Source: JAGGSN01 sp965603725 | GTDB lineage: Bacteria; Zixibacteria; MSB-5A5; UBA10806; 4484-95 | Direction: 5' to 3' | Length of the DNA stretch: 35,094 nt | Assembly (NCBI GenBank): GCA_965603725.1 | Contig: CBFDEC010000035.1 | Coordinates: 1-35,094 of the forward strand | Part shown: positions 1 to 7,551 of the stretch, piece after piece | How positions within the stretch are numbered: position 1 is the first letter of the stretch | Layout of the letters: the number at the start of each line of letters is the position of its first letter | The notes under the pieces: generated by a model | The model's database searches: none | The model's input: the letters and a program-made list of their open reading frames with translations, nothing else | Told to the model about the DNA's origin: nothing | Position numbers and translations under genes: made by a program

Positions 1-1
1 G

Positions 2-1414
2 TTCGAGTATACTGCCGTGGATAGCGAGCAATTAACCTTTACCGCTGTAGGCGAGTTTGCTATCCTCATTTTCATTATTGACGCTGGTTCCGGCAACTGC
101 TTAGATCATACAATAATCAGCAACGCCTCAGGCGACGAATGCGATACTGTCAGCCTGACACATACTCCGACGCCCGGACAGACATACTGGTACTGGGTCG
201 GACCGTCCGTGTTCAGCGGCTGGGATTGCCCACTTGATTATGTCGCCACATTAGAGGGTGAGGGCGGACCGCAGCCACAGGGTGACTCATGCGAAGATCC
301 TTTATTTATACAGGAATCGTTCCCGTTTAACGATGCCGGCAACACCTGCAACTTTAATGACAACTGCGACATACTCGATAGCGACAACTCGGATGTTATC
401 TATGAGATGACTCTTAGCGAGGCATATCATCTGGCCATTTCCCTCGAGGGTTCATCCTACGATACGAAACTTGCCATTTATCTGGATGAGTGCTGCTCCG
501 GTGAGGGCACCGAGTGGGCTTACAATGACGATTACTATGACTTACAGTCATTCATTGAAGCTGACTTCCCTCCTGGCACTTATTATGTTGTCGTGGACGG
601 CCATGGTTCTTACTGCGGTGATTATGTTCTGAATATCACCGGTGAAATAATCGAAGAGTGCGACTTAGAATGTGAAGAATACATGGTTGAGGAAGGCGAG
701 CCAATTTGCGGTCCTGATTATGATGACATGTACAACGGCGGCTGCAATTCCACTCCGCCGGTCTTCCAGCCTATAGGCTGTGAACAGACCATCTGCGGCA
801 CATCCGGCACGTTCCTCTATGGAGGCTACGACTATCGCGACACCGACTGGTTCTCGCTGACCTTAGACGAAACTGAGGATATTATTTTCAGCGTTGTGGC
901 CGAGTTCCAGGTCCTTATTTTCATCATTGATGCCGGATCAAGCAACTGTCAGGATTATACGATACTGGGTAATAATACCGGCGATCCATGCGATACTGTC
1001 GAACTAAATGCCACTCTTCCTCCCGGCGACTATTGGTTCTGGGTTGGGCCATCCGTGTACTCAGGCATAGACTGCGGTGTTATATACTATGCCACGGTCA
1101 TGGGTTGTGAGCCGACATCGGTCGAGGAAGTCGAACTTTTACCGACTAAGATGGATATGCTTACAAACTATCCGAATCCATTCAATGCCCAGACAACAAT
1201 CGCTTTCTCGATTAAAGAAAGCGGCAATGTCTCAGTTGCCATATATGACGTTCTTGGTCGTACCGTCGACCTTCTCAATATGGGAAATCTCGTAAACGAT
1301 AAGATTCATACTGTCAATTACGATGCCGACAGGCTGTCGACAGGCACCTATTTCTATAGCCTCATTGTCGACGGCAACAAGAAAGTTACTCAGAAATTCA
1401 GCCTGCTTAAATAA
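2..1414 (+). CDS. Secreted repeat protein with C-terminal T9SS sorting domain (5' partial)
   Basis: The frame is open to the left window edge, so the start is missing; an internal GTG at 17 is unlikely to be the real start. Two related Cys-containing beta-sandwich-like units are visible, at about residues 20-90 and 285-375 of the visible part. Each contains FIIDAGS(G/S)NC and a later WVGPSV(F/Y)SG. A different unit lies between them (about 95-210) and has the look of a pre-peptidase C-terminal-like domain (YDTKLAIYLDECC, GTYYVVVDGHGSYCGDY). The last 85 residues form a type IX secretion sorting domain, with NYPNPFNAQT, a beta-rich stretch, VLGR, and the closing STGTYFYSL...KFSLLK. The protein is therefore probably exported by T9SS and anchored or released at the cell surface. 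No catalytic motif is visible and the function is unknown. Confidence 0.85.
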   Translation, partial: FEYTAVDSEQLTFTAVGEFAILIFIIDAGSGNCLDHTIISNASGDECDTVSLTHTPTPGQTYWYWVGPSVFSGWDCPLDYVATLEGEGGPQPQGDSCEDPLFIQESFPFNDAGNTCNFNDNCDILDSDNSDVIYEMTLSEAYHLAISLEGSSYDTKLAIYLDECCSGEGTEWAYNDDYYDLQSFIEADFPPGTYYVVVDGHGSYCGDYVLNITGEIIEECDLECEEYMVEEGEPICGPDYDDMYNGGCNSTPPVFQPIGCEQTICGTSGTFLYGGYDYRDTDWFSLTLDETEDIIFSVVAEFQVLIFIIDAGSSNCQDYTILGNNTGDPCDTVELNATLPPGDYWFWVGPSVYSGIDCGVIYYATVMGCEPTSVEEVELLPTKMDMLTNYPNPFNAQTTIAFSIKESGNVSVAIYDVLGRTVDLLNMGNLVNDKIHTVNYDADRLSTGTYFYSLIVDGNKKVTQKFSLLK

Positions 1415-1439
1415 TTAACCCTGGTTTCCTCTGCCCAGA

Positions 1440-1476
1440 AGATAGCGTCGTCATATAACGGCGCTATCTTTTTTTT
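1440..1476 (+). terminator. Rho-independent terminator after the T9SS-sorted protein
   Basis: An 11-bp stem, AGATAGCGTCG with CGGCGCTATCT (one G-U pair), encloses an 8-nt loop and is followed by eight T residues. It lies 25 nt after the stop codon. Confidence 0.85.
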
Positions 1477-1487
1477 GTTTGATCTTA

Positions 1488-1763
1488 GCCCGCATTATTC
1501 ACAAATTTTAACATGTGCTGGCATCCGCCATAGGCGGATGAGGCTGATGACAAGGTCTCATAATTCTTCGATTGTTAATAAAATTTCAGATATCGGGACT
1601 GGCGAACGGAGTTCTTTATTCAAGTCCCGACTGTTAAGGGAATATGAAATTACTAATAATTTTATAGCCCCGACTTTCCACTCGGGGGAGCTTTGTCAAC
1701 AATCTGATCCGCCATAGACGGATTCTTCTGCCGGAGCCGTTGGAAGTAACTTCCGACAGCACA
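1488..1763 (+). repeat. Dispersed palindromic repeat, copy 1, split by a 167-bp insert
   Basis: The left part (1488-1539) matches the start of the copies at 26019 and 29585 (CGCATTATTCACAAAT, ACATGTGCTGGCATCCGCCA). The right part (1707-1763) carries the matching remainder (GATTCTTCTGCC, GGAAGTAACTTCCGACAGC). Between them lie 167 bp absent from the other copies, bounded by a near-perfect 17-bp direct duplication, ATCCGCCATAGRCGGAT, at 1523-1539 and 1707-1723. The 674-nt gap between genes (1415-2088) holds no convincing coding region. An 80-codon ORF across it is made of repeat sequence. Confidence 0.7.
1593..1637 (+). repeat. Covarying hairpin element, copy A
   Basis: The outer stem is TCGGGACT (1593-1600) with AGTCCCGA (1623-1630), perfect over 8 bp. 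Inside are GGC, a second small stem GAAC(1604-1607)/GTTC(1611-1614) around GGA, then an 8-nt TTTATTCA. CTGTTAA follows directly. The same layout with a different but still complementary outer stem occurs at 14163-14209. Confidence 0.65.
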
Positions 1764-1854
1764 AAAAGAGTCGAGCAAGTCAGACTTTATGTCGAATAAT
1801 TTGAAATAGATTCTCCATTGTTTCTCTTTGGCTGCCAGCCTATCATCTTATTTC

Positions 1855-1883
1855 TTGACAGCAAGTTGTAAATCCGATAAATT
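1855..1883 (+). promoter_or_regulatory. Possible sigma-70-type promoter
   Basis: TTGACA at 1855-1860, a 17-nt spacer, then TAAATT at 1878-1883. It would give a leader of about 200 nt for the lipoprotein gene at 2089. The -10 is poor, so this is tentative. Confidence 0.3.
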
Positions 1884-2088
1884 GCCATTAAGGTTTTAGC
1901 TCTATTTAAACCTGTGACATCGGAAATTACCGACCCAAACGCAGGGTTATAATAGGTGGAGTTTGTTTATACTATCCGGAGATAATAAATATTATGAATG
2001 TTATGCGAATGATTTTGAAGTCATAGACCACGTGTAAAAATTTACCTAAAAACAGAAATTAGTCTAATCTAAACAATGGAGTTGTATT

Positions 2089-2568
2089 ATGAAATCGATA
2101 AGAATTATTTCAGGTCTCCTTATTATACTCTCATTTTTTATTATTGTCAGTTGTGGAGATGATAAAAACACTTCCACAGACCCGGAAAGCAACGTTCCAC
2201 CGGAACTGATCGGAACCTGGACATACCAGTCTGCGACTATTAATGGAGATCCCATACACCTTGGTTTTGTGCTTTCGTGGCATTCAGGCACGGTTTCGGC
2301 CAGATTCACGATCAGCGCTGACGAATCTTTTTTTTATGAGGAGCTTGACAGCGCTGGCGTAGTTCATTGGACCGAAAATGGTACGTTTACCGTTGATGGT
2401 AATACCGCCACCATTACATTAACCAGCAACGATGACGGTCCTATTGAGCCTCCTGAAGTCCTGAGCGGAACCTGGGCAATCAATGAAAATGAACTGACCT
2501 TGACCACCACTTTAGAAGGCGCTATAATTGTGCTTATTGCAACAAAAGAGAATCCGGGCATCTTTTGA
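2089..2568 (+). CDS. Small outer-membrane-type lipoprotein, lipocalin-like
   Basis: A 159-residue protein with a hydrophobic signal (IISGLLIILSFFIIV) and a lipobox ending VSC-G, so Cys22 is the likely lipidated residue. The mature part opens with a Ser/Thr/Asp linker, then beta-rich sequence starting LIGTWTYQSATING. GTW occurs again near residue 145 (LSGTWAINENELTLT). This pattern is typical of lipocalin-like or DUF-type lipoproteins that open with 'G.W', but the family is not certain. The start is supported by GGAG at 2078-2081, 7 nt before the ATG. The TonB receptor follows 76 nt downstream on the same strand, so the two could be co-expressed. Function unknown. Confidence 0.8.
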   Translation: MKSIRIISGLLIILSFFIIVSCGDDKNTSTDPESNVPPELIGTWTYQSATINGDPIHLGFVLSWHSGTVSARFTISADESFFYEELDSAGVVHWTENGTFTVDGNTATITLTSNDDGPIEPPEVLSGTWAINENELTLTTTLEGAIIVLIATKENPGIF

Positions 2569-2644
2569 TGAACATTCTGGTTACTGTCTTTTCTAACCGG
2601 TAGAGGCGCTGATTAAAAAGTTTATAAAACAGGGAGGAAACAAC

Positions 2645-5524
2645 ATCTCGAATCGATGCCGTTTTAAACGGATTTACTTAAGCGTTTTACTTATTCTGGC
2701 AGTTCTGGTATCCAATCCGGCCTTGGTTTGGGGCGGAACTCTGACCGGCGATGTCACAAACGAAAGCGACGGTCAGGCGCTGTTTGCCGCAAAAATTATA
2801 ATTAAATCCGACGATTCATCATTAGAGTTTAAAGCATCGACCGATAAAAACGGCCGCTATAAAATTGCGAATATTCCGCCGGGTGATTATACGGCAACAA
2901 TTTCCTGCATCGGCTTTGCCGCCCTTGAAATCACCGGCGTTGCAATTTATAGCTCTGATACGACAATTTTAAATACGAGTCTGAAACACAGCGCCATTAC
3001 CCTCAATACCGTTTTAGTGACCGCTTCCCGCCGCCCGGAGAAAATTCTCGAAGCGCCGGCGTCGGTTAGCGTGATCGAATCAGAAAATATCAAAGCACGC
3101 ACCACGCTTACGCCAAGCGAACATGTCAAGGGTTTGCCGGCAGTCGATATCGCCACTACCGGGTTGAACCAGTCGAATGTTGTGGTTCGCGGGTTCAACA
3201 ATGTGTTTTCGAGCGCCCTGCTTGTGCTCGTCGACAATCGCATCGCTCGGGTACCCTCTTTACGATACAACGCGTACAACTTTATTTCAACCATCAACCA
3301 GGATATCGAGCAAATCGAAATTGTTTCGGGTCCCGGCTCCGCTCTTTACGGTCCCAACTCGGCCGCCGGAATAATGCACATAATCACGAAGTCGCCATTC
3401 AGCTCCGAGGGGACCACGGTCAGCCTTGGCCGCGGCGAACGCGACCTTTTTATCGGCTCATTCCGTCATGCCAGGAGCATTAAAAAAAGAATTGGCTGCA
3501 AGATTTCCGGCCAGTATTATCGCGGGAAAGACTGGGAATCATTCGACCCGTATTATGAACCGGATTCCATTCGGCTGTTCAGGCCGACTGCCGCAGGCCC
3601 GGAGTATGTTGGAGAATGGAGGCCAAACCAGAGGGATTTCGATATTGAAAAGATTTCCGGTGAAGCCAGGGCTGATTTTATTATCAATAAGGATATGTTG
3701 TTAATTATAAATGGGGGTTTCAACAGGGCAAACGGTATTGAATTGACCAGCCTCGGCGCCGGCCAGGCGATCGATTGGACATATTTCTTCAGTCAGATTC
3801 GACTTATGTATAAGGATTTGTTCGCCCAGGTTTTTGTTAATGCCAGTGATGCCGGCGATACATACCTGCTTCGGTCCGGTCAATTAATTGTCGACAAATC
3901 GAAAGTCTGGGCAGGTCAGATTCAGCACCGATTTACGCCCGGAGAAAGGCTGTCATTCACCTATGGCTTTGATGCCCTGTTAACGCGTCCAAACACCGAA
4001 TCGACTATAAATGGGCGCAATGAGGAGAATGATAACATCAATGAGTTTGGACTCTATCTGCAAGCCGAGGCAAAACTATCCGAGCGTCTGAAATTTATCA
4101 GCGCCGCGAGAATTGACGACCATACCGGAATTGAGGGTCCGATATTTTCACCAAGAGCGGCGATTGCTTATCAACCCGACCAGAATAATAACTTTCGCCT
4201 TACCTACAACCGCGCCTATGCCACGCCTAATAATACCAATCTTTATCTTGATATTCTGCAAGCTAAGGACCCGTTTGGAGTAGGCGCCCGCTTTGAGCCA
4301 TTTTTAGGATTCAGGCCGGATATCGATGTGCGCGTTCAGGGCGTTCCCGAATCTGGATTTCACTGGCGCATCAACGAAAACGGTCCGCAGTTTCGTTCGC
4401 CTTTTGCTCCTCTCGATCCACGTGACCTTGAAACAAGAGATTTTATAGACTTCAACGATTCCATTTTCACCAATGTAATGTGGGAGGCCGGGCGAGAGGT
4501 TGCATTTTCCGAATTCGCTAATATGCTGTCCGGCCTGGGAATTCCTCAGGAGACCATCGACTCCCTATCAGGCGCTTTGCAGGCTGTTACTCCGAACAAT
4601 CTGTCAGGCGTGAACAACGTTTTGAGAACGTATAATCTCGATACGAGATCGTTCGATCTCTTCAATGCCGAATATATTTCCAATATTGATCCCCTAAAGC
4701 CAACTTATACCAAAACAATTGAACTGGGCTACAAAGGTGTGTTAGGCGGACGCTTGAAATTCAGCATCGATGCGTATCGCACTGAGAAAAACGACTTCGT
4801 CGGACCGCTTGTTATTGAAACACCCAACGTTTTCCTCGATCCTGAAACCCTCTTGAATTATCTCGAGCAGGAATTATTTTCAAACTTTAATGATCCAGCC
4901 TACGCCGACTACGCCGCAGCACTGGCTGCGCTTGATGACCCAGCCTTCGGCGGCAATGGCAACGGTACGCCAGTTGATGAACTTAGCGCGTTGCTCAATA
5001 TTTTTGCCTACGGGGCCGGCCAGATTCCATTCGGTACTGTCAGCCCGCAGGAGGCTCTCGATCCGGAAGCTGTGTTGATTACCTTCCGCAACTTTGGCGA
5101 TATCGTTTTATATGGCGTCGACCTTGCCTTTGCCTACCGCTTGAATCGATACTGGAATTTTGGCGGCAGTTACTCGTACATTTCGAAAAACCTGTTTAAG
5201 AAATCGGCCACTCAAGTGCATGATATCTATCTTAACGCTCCAAAACACAAGTATGGAATATATCTTCAATATATAAATCCAAAAATCGGGTTTAGCAGCG
5301 GTTCTCGATTAAGATTTGTCGACGCCTTCGATATGTACGGGCCATTTATCGGTACAACTGTCGAATCGTACGCGGTGGTTGATCTGAATTTAAGATTATA
5401 TCTGCCTTATAATTCACAATTAACCCTGACAGTGCAAAATCTTCTAAATAATAAACATATCGAATTTGTGGGCGCTCCGGAGATAGGGCGGCTGTCAATA
5501 TTGCACATATCGCATTCGTTTTAA
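2645..5524 (+). CDS. TonB-dependent outer-membrane receptor, apparent ATC start
   Basis: An outer-membrane transporter energised by TonB-ExbBD. From the N-terminus it has a signal peptide, a carboxypeptidase-regulatory-like Ig fold (about residues 30-115, DKNGRYKIANIPPGDYTA), a TonB-box-like TVLVTASR, a plug domain (about 135-250, IEIVSGPGSALYGPNSAAG) and a 22-strand-type barrel ending in aromatic HISHSF. The first conventional start in frame is TTG 2723, but it would delete the signal peptide. The frame is open back to 2597 and encodes FKRIYLSVLLILAVLVSNPA. A strong AGGGAGG at 2631-2637 is placed for ATC at 2645; no ATG, GTG or TTG lies in frame there. The start is thus either a rare AUC or a mutated or misread ATG. 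It gives 959 residues. The substrate is unknown: no cobalamin riboswitch or iron box was seen upstream. Confidence 0.85.
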   Translation: MSNRCRFKRIYLSVLLILAVLVSNPALVWGGTLTGDVTNESDGQALFAAKIIIKSDDSSLEFKASTDKNGRYKIANIPPGDYTATISCIGFAALEITGVAIYSSDTTILNTSLKHSAITLNTVLVTASRRPEKILEAPASVSVIESENIKARTTLTPSEHVKGLPAVDIATTGLNQSNVVVRGFNNVFSSALLVLVDNRIARVPSLRYNAYNFISTINQDIEQIEIVSGPGSALYGPNSAAGIMHIITKSPFSSEGTTVSLGRGERDLFIGSFRHARSIKKRIGCKISGQYYRGKDWESFDPYYEPDSIRLFRPTAAGPEYVGEWRPNQRDFDIEKISGEARADFIINKDMLLIINGGFNRANGIELTSLGAGQAIDWTYFFSQIRLMYKDLFAQVFVNASDAGDTYLLRSGQLIVDKSKVWAGQIQHRFTPGERLSFTYGFDALLTRPNTESTINGRNEENDNINEFGLYLQAEAKLSERLKFISAARIDDHTGIEGPIFSPRAAIAYQPDQNNNFRLTYNRAYATPNNTNLYLDILQAKDPFGVGARFEPFLGFRPDIDVRVQGVPESGFHWRINENGPQFRSPFAPLDPRDLETRDFIDFNDSIFTNVMWEAGREVAFSEFANMLSGLGIPQETIDSLSGALQAVTPNNLSGVNNVLRTYNLDTRSFDLFNAEYISNIDPLKPTYTKTIELGYKGVLGGRLKFSIDAYRTEKNDFVGPLVIETPNVFLDPETLLNYLEQELFSNFNDPAYADYAAALAALDDPAFGGNGNGTPVDELSALLNIFAYGAGQIPFGTVSPQEALDPEAVLITFRNFGDIVLYGVDLAFAYRLNRYWNFGGSYSYISKNLFKKSATQVHDIYLNAPKHKYGIYLQYINPKIGFSSGSRLRFVDAFDMYGPFIGTTVESYAVVDLNLRLYLPYNSQLTLTVQNLLNNKHIEFVGAPEIGRLSILHISHSF

Positions 5525-5591
5525 ATAGGGAAAAATTATCCCAGATTTTGGGTAGTGTCCTAATTTAGAATCAAATACCGACCCAAGTCAA

Positions 5592-5625
5592 AATGCCTGT
5601 TCAAGTGAGCAGGCATTATTTTTTT
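5592..5625 (+). terminator. Rho-independent terminator near the left end of the cassette
   Basis: Stem AATGCCTG (5592-5599) / CAGGCATT (5610-5617), perfect over 8 bp with a 10-nt loop, followed by ATTTTTTT. It lies 67 nt after the receptor stop but inside the cassette boundary, so it may shield the cassette from read-through as well as end the receptor transcript. Confidence 0.8.
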
Positions 5626-5656
5626 GTAAAAAAGGACTATGCTTGCAAAATAAACC

Positions 5657-5686
5657 TTGACACCAACAAGGCCCAAGTCTTATCTT
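5657..5686 (+). promoter_or_regulatory. Promoter for the cassette genes
   Basis: Consensus TTGACA (5657-5662), 18-nt spacer, TATCTT (5681-5686). The predicted start of transcription is near 5693, giving a leader of about 41 nt with an excellent ribosome site. Confidence 0.6.
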
Positions 5687-5733
5687 GTGGCAGAATTAAA
5701 ACAAACCCTCTTGGAAAGGAGGTGAATTAACAA

Positions 5734-6165
5734 ATGTCACTAAAACTAAAAGACCTGCTGGCTCACGAACAAAGCCTTACAAATATTATCAAACACGCTG
5801 ATAAAGAACGTAGTGCTGTAAGGTTTTTGATTGAAGGGATCAGATTAAGAACAGATTCATTTAGATCTGATTCTGGCAACGGCCAAAATAAAGCAATTGG
5901 ACGACCGAAAACACTGGTAGACTTTATTAAAAACCAAGCCACAAAATATGGAAACAGTTGGTTTTCGCCGAAAATGATCGCCGATGAAATAGTTCATACG
6001 GGATTTAGAAGGAAATCGCAGTGGAATAGCTTGCGACCGACCGTATCTACTACTTTAAGAAAGCTTTATGAATCAGGCGAAGTAAAAAGACGGAACAAAG
6101 GAACAGACGATAAGCCCGTCTATGAATATTCGAGGATGAAAGATGATGAATTGTTTACTGAGTAA
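5734..6165 (+). CDS. Cassette-borne winged-helix-like DNA-binding protein (hypothetical)
   Basis: A 143-residue basic protein, not matched to a named family. Residues 1-40 look like a helical or coiled-coil segment (LLAHEQSLTNIIKHADKE). A polar linker with GRPKTLVDFIKNQ follows. Residues 72-133 have the helix-turn-helix plus wing pattern: WFSPKMIADEIVHTGF, then RPTVSTTLRKLYESGEVKRR and KPVYEY. It could be the cassette's own regulator. The ribosome site AAAGGAGGTGA (5715-5725) pairs with the 16S tail over 11 nt and sits 8 nt before the ATG, the best in the window. The NYN gene follows 330 nt later on the same strand. Codon use is richer in AT and lysine than the neighbouring envelope genes, consistent with a transferred cassette. 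Confidence 0.7.
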   Translation: MSLKLKDLLAHEQSLTNIIKHADKERSAVRFLIEGIRLRTDSFRSDSGNGQNKAIGRPKTLVDFIKNQATKYGNSWFSPKMIADEIVHTGFRRKSQWNSLRPTVSTTLRKLYESGEVKRRNKGTDDKPVYEYSRMKDDELFTE

Positions 6166-6170
6166 AAAAG

Positions 6171-6447
6171 CCGAGTTGATTTGAGCAACCCGGCCAAGTT
6201 TCGAAAATCATTACACCCACGAAAGAGTGGAGGGACCTTCAATTGGTAAATTACTGTAATCTTAGCCGATTATCAAGAAATATTTATGATTTATTAATAT
6301 GCAACAGGTTGGCCGCCCGCCTTAGAATGACTCCGGCGATGTCCGCAAGAATTGCAAATACGTTTAAGGACTGGAAGTGTGTCTTAATTTAAAAAGAAAC
6401 GCTCTCCCCGTAAAGAGAGAGCGTCGGGCCTCGGATACTATCCGAGG
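6171..6447 (+). other. Non-coding stretch with three hairpins between the cassette genes
   Basis: No gene is seen in this gap. Hairpins: CCGAGTTG (6171-6178)/CAACCCGG (6186-6193) with one mismatch, just after the stop of the upstream gene; CGCTCTC (6400-6406)/GAGAGCG (6416-6422); and CCTCGGAT (6429-6436)/ATCCGAGG (6440-6447). A degenerate copy of the cassette end, GTGTCTTAATTT, lies at 6379-6390 in the left-end orientation. Confidence 0.5.
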
Positions 6448-6494
6448 GGTTGCTACTAATATCTTTATCGGAAATATTTGATTGGACTCTAATA

Positions 6495-7172
6495 ATGTCA
6501 ATTGCCTTTTTTAAATTTTTTACGGGACTAAGGCTCAAATTGTTTCCAAGGCCTTTAAGGGTTATAGTTTACATAGATGGTTTTAATCTATATTTCGGTA
6601 TGAAAGAAAAGAAATGGCAAAGGTATTATTGGTTGAATATACGAGATCTGTCTCTTAAGCTGTTGAAGCCCAATCAAATACTCAAGGGAGTAAAATATTT
6701 TACAAGCAGGGTGTCAAGCACTCCAAACGATCCTGACAAAGCCACAAGACAAAATGAGATTTTGGAAGCGATCGAAACCCTGACAGATACAAAGATTTTC
6801 TATGGACATTATCTAACTAATTCCGTGAAGTGTTTCAATTGCAAAAAAATTTGGACGGCCCCTGACGAAAAAATGACAGACGTCAATATAGCCACCGAAC
6901 TTCTCATAGATGCCTTTCAGGATAAATTTGATGTCGCGATTTTGATATCCGGTGACAGCGATTTGGCCCCAGCAATTCAATCGATAAAAAAAATATTTAA
7001 GAACAAGCAAACAATAATATTTTTCCCGCCCAAAAGAGTATCTAAACATCTTAGAAAAATAGAAGAAATGTCATTTACTTTGGGTCGCAAATTGTTAGCC
7101 GACAGTCAATTTCCAGAAGAGGTATTAAAGCCAAATGGTCTCAAATTAAAACGTCCACCTTTATGGAATTAA
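6495..7172 (+). CDS. NYN-domain (PIN-like, LabA/DUF88-type) nuclease
   Basis: NYN proteins have a PIN-like fold and are generally predicted or shown to cut RNA using a cluster of acidic residues. All the hallmark positions are present: YIDGFNLYFG (Asp28), DEKMTDVNIATELL (Asp129), and LISGDSDLAPAI (Asp154, Asp156). CFNC at 113-116 lies where many DUF88 members carry metal-binding cysteines. The length (225 residues from this start) is normal for a stand-alone NYN protein. The ATG at 6495 is the first good start; a TTG at 6450 would add 15 residues, and neither has a clear ribosome site. The stop falls 5 nt before the right inverted repeat, so the gene fills the cassette end. As cassette cargo it could act in RNA decay, toxin or defence roles; that is inference. 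Confidence 0.85.
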   Translation: MSIAFFKFFTGLRLKLFPRPLRVIVYIDGFNLYFGMKEKKWQRYYWLNIRDLSLKLLKPNQILKGVKYFTSRVSSTPNDPDKATRQNEILEAIETLTDTKIFYGHYLTNSVKCFNCKKIWTAPDEKMTDVNIATELLIDAFQDKFDVAILISGDSDLAPAIQSIKKIFKNKQTIIFFPPKRVSKHLRKIEEMSFTLGRKLLADSQFPEEVLKPNGLKLKRPPLWN

Positions 7173-7254
7173 ATCTCAAATTAGGACATTACCAGATTTT
7201 GCAATTGAACAATCAGATATAATAAATAAGTAACTTATTGTAACTCTTCGCGTA

Positions 7255-7292
7255 GGGGCATATGGCTGAGACTGTTTCGAAGCCCCGTTTTT
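7255..7292 (+). terminator. Weak terminator-like hairpin
   Basis: GGGGC (7255-7259) pairs with GCCCC (7282-7286), followed by GTTTTT. The 22-nt loop is long. It could end read-through from the NYN gene. Confidence 0.35.
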
Positions 7293-7301
7293 CTATTTGG
7301 T

Positions 7302-7391
7302 GCTGCGGGAACTACGATTCCCGCAGCTTGTAAGCTGAAATGCATTATCGAATTAAAAAACTATATATTTCGGGAATCATAGTTCCCGAAA
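7302..7391 (+). repeat. Pair of inverted hairpins sharing the core GGGAATCRTAGTTCCC
   Basis: First hairpin GCTGCGGGAA (7302-7311)/TTCCCGCAGC (7318-7327), loop CTACGA. Second hairpin TTTCGGGAA (7368-7376)/TTCCCGAAA (7383-7391), loop TCATAG. The second is the first in reverse orientation with a different outer stem that still pairs. A half copy occurs at 29861-29878. The 379-nt gap 7173-7551 contains no credible gene. Confidence 0.6.
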
Positions 7392-7551
7392 TACCAATGC
7401 TACTTTTGAGCCAGTTTCTGCTATACGCCTCTATAGCAATTCTTTTGTTATCATTATTTCTTTAAACCTATTTGATAATTCTAAAATCGCAAACTACTGA
7501 ATTTACCTTATCTATCTTAAAACTCCTCAACCGAAAGATCTGGAATTAAGC

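Larger units (their letters stand above)
5551..7193 (+). mobile_element. Transposase-less cassette with 16-bp inverted repeats and 8-bp target duplication
   Basis: The left end is GGTAGTGTCCTAATTT (5551-5566). The right end is AAATTAGGACATTACC (7178-7193), its reverse complement with one mismatch. Immediately outside both ends is the same 8-mer AGATTTTG (5543-5550 and 7194-7201), as expected for a target-site duplication. Inside are a hairpin/terminator, a promoter, a winged-helix-like gene and a NYN-domain gene; no transposase is present. Duplications of 8 bp are characteristic of IS1595-type transposases, among others, and passenger genes are known in that family. Assignment to it is inference. 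The element would have to be moved by a transposase in trans. Confidence 0.7.

Noticed and set aside
1475..1717. 80-residue plus-strand ORF in the first intergenic gap
   Set aside because: It is built from the dispersed repeat and its insert, with no ribosome site.
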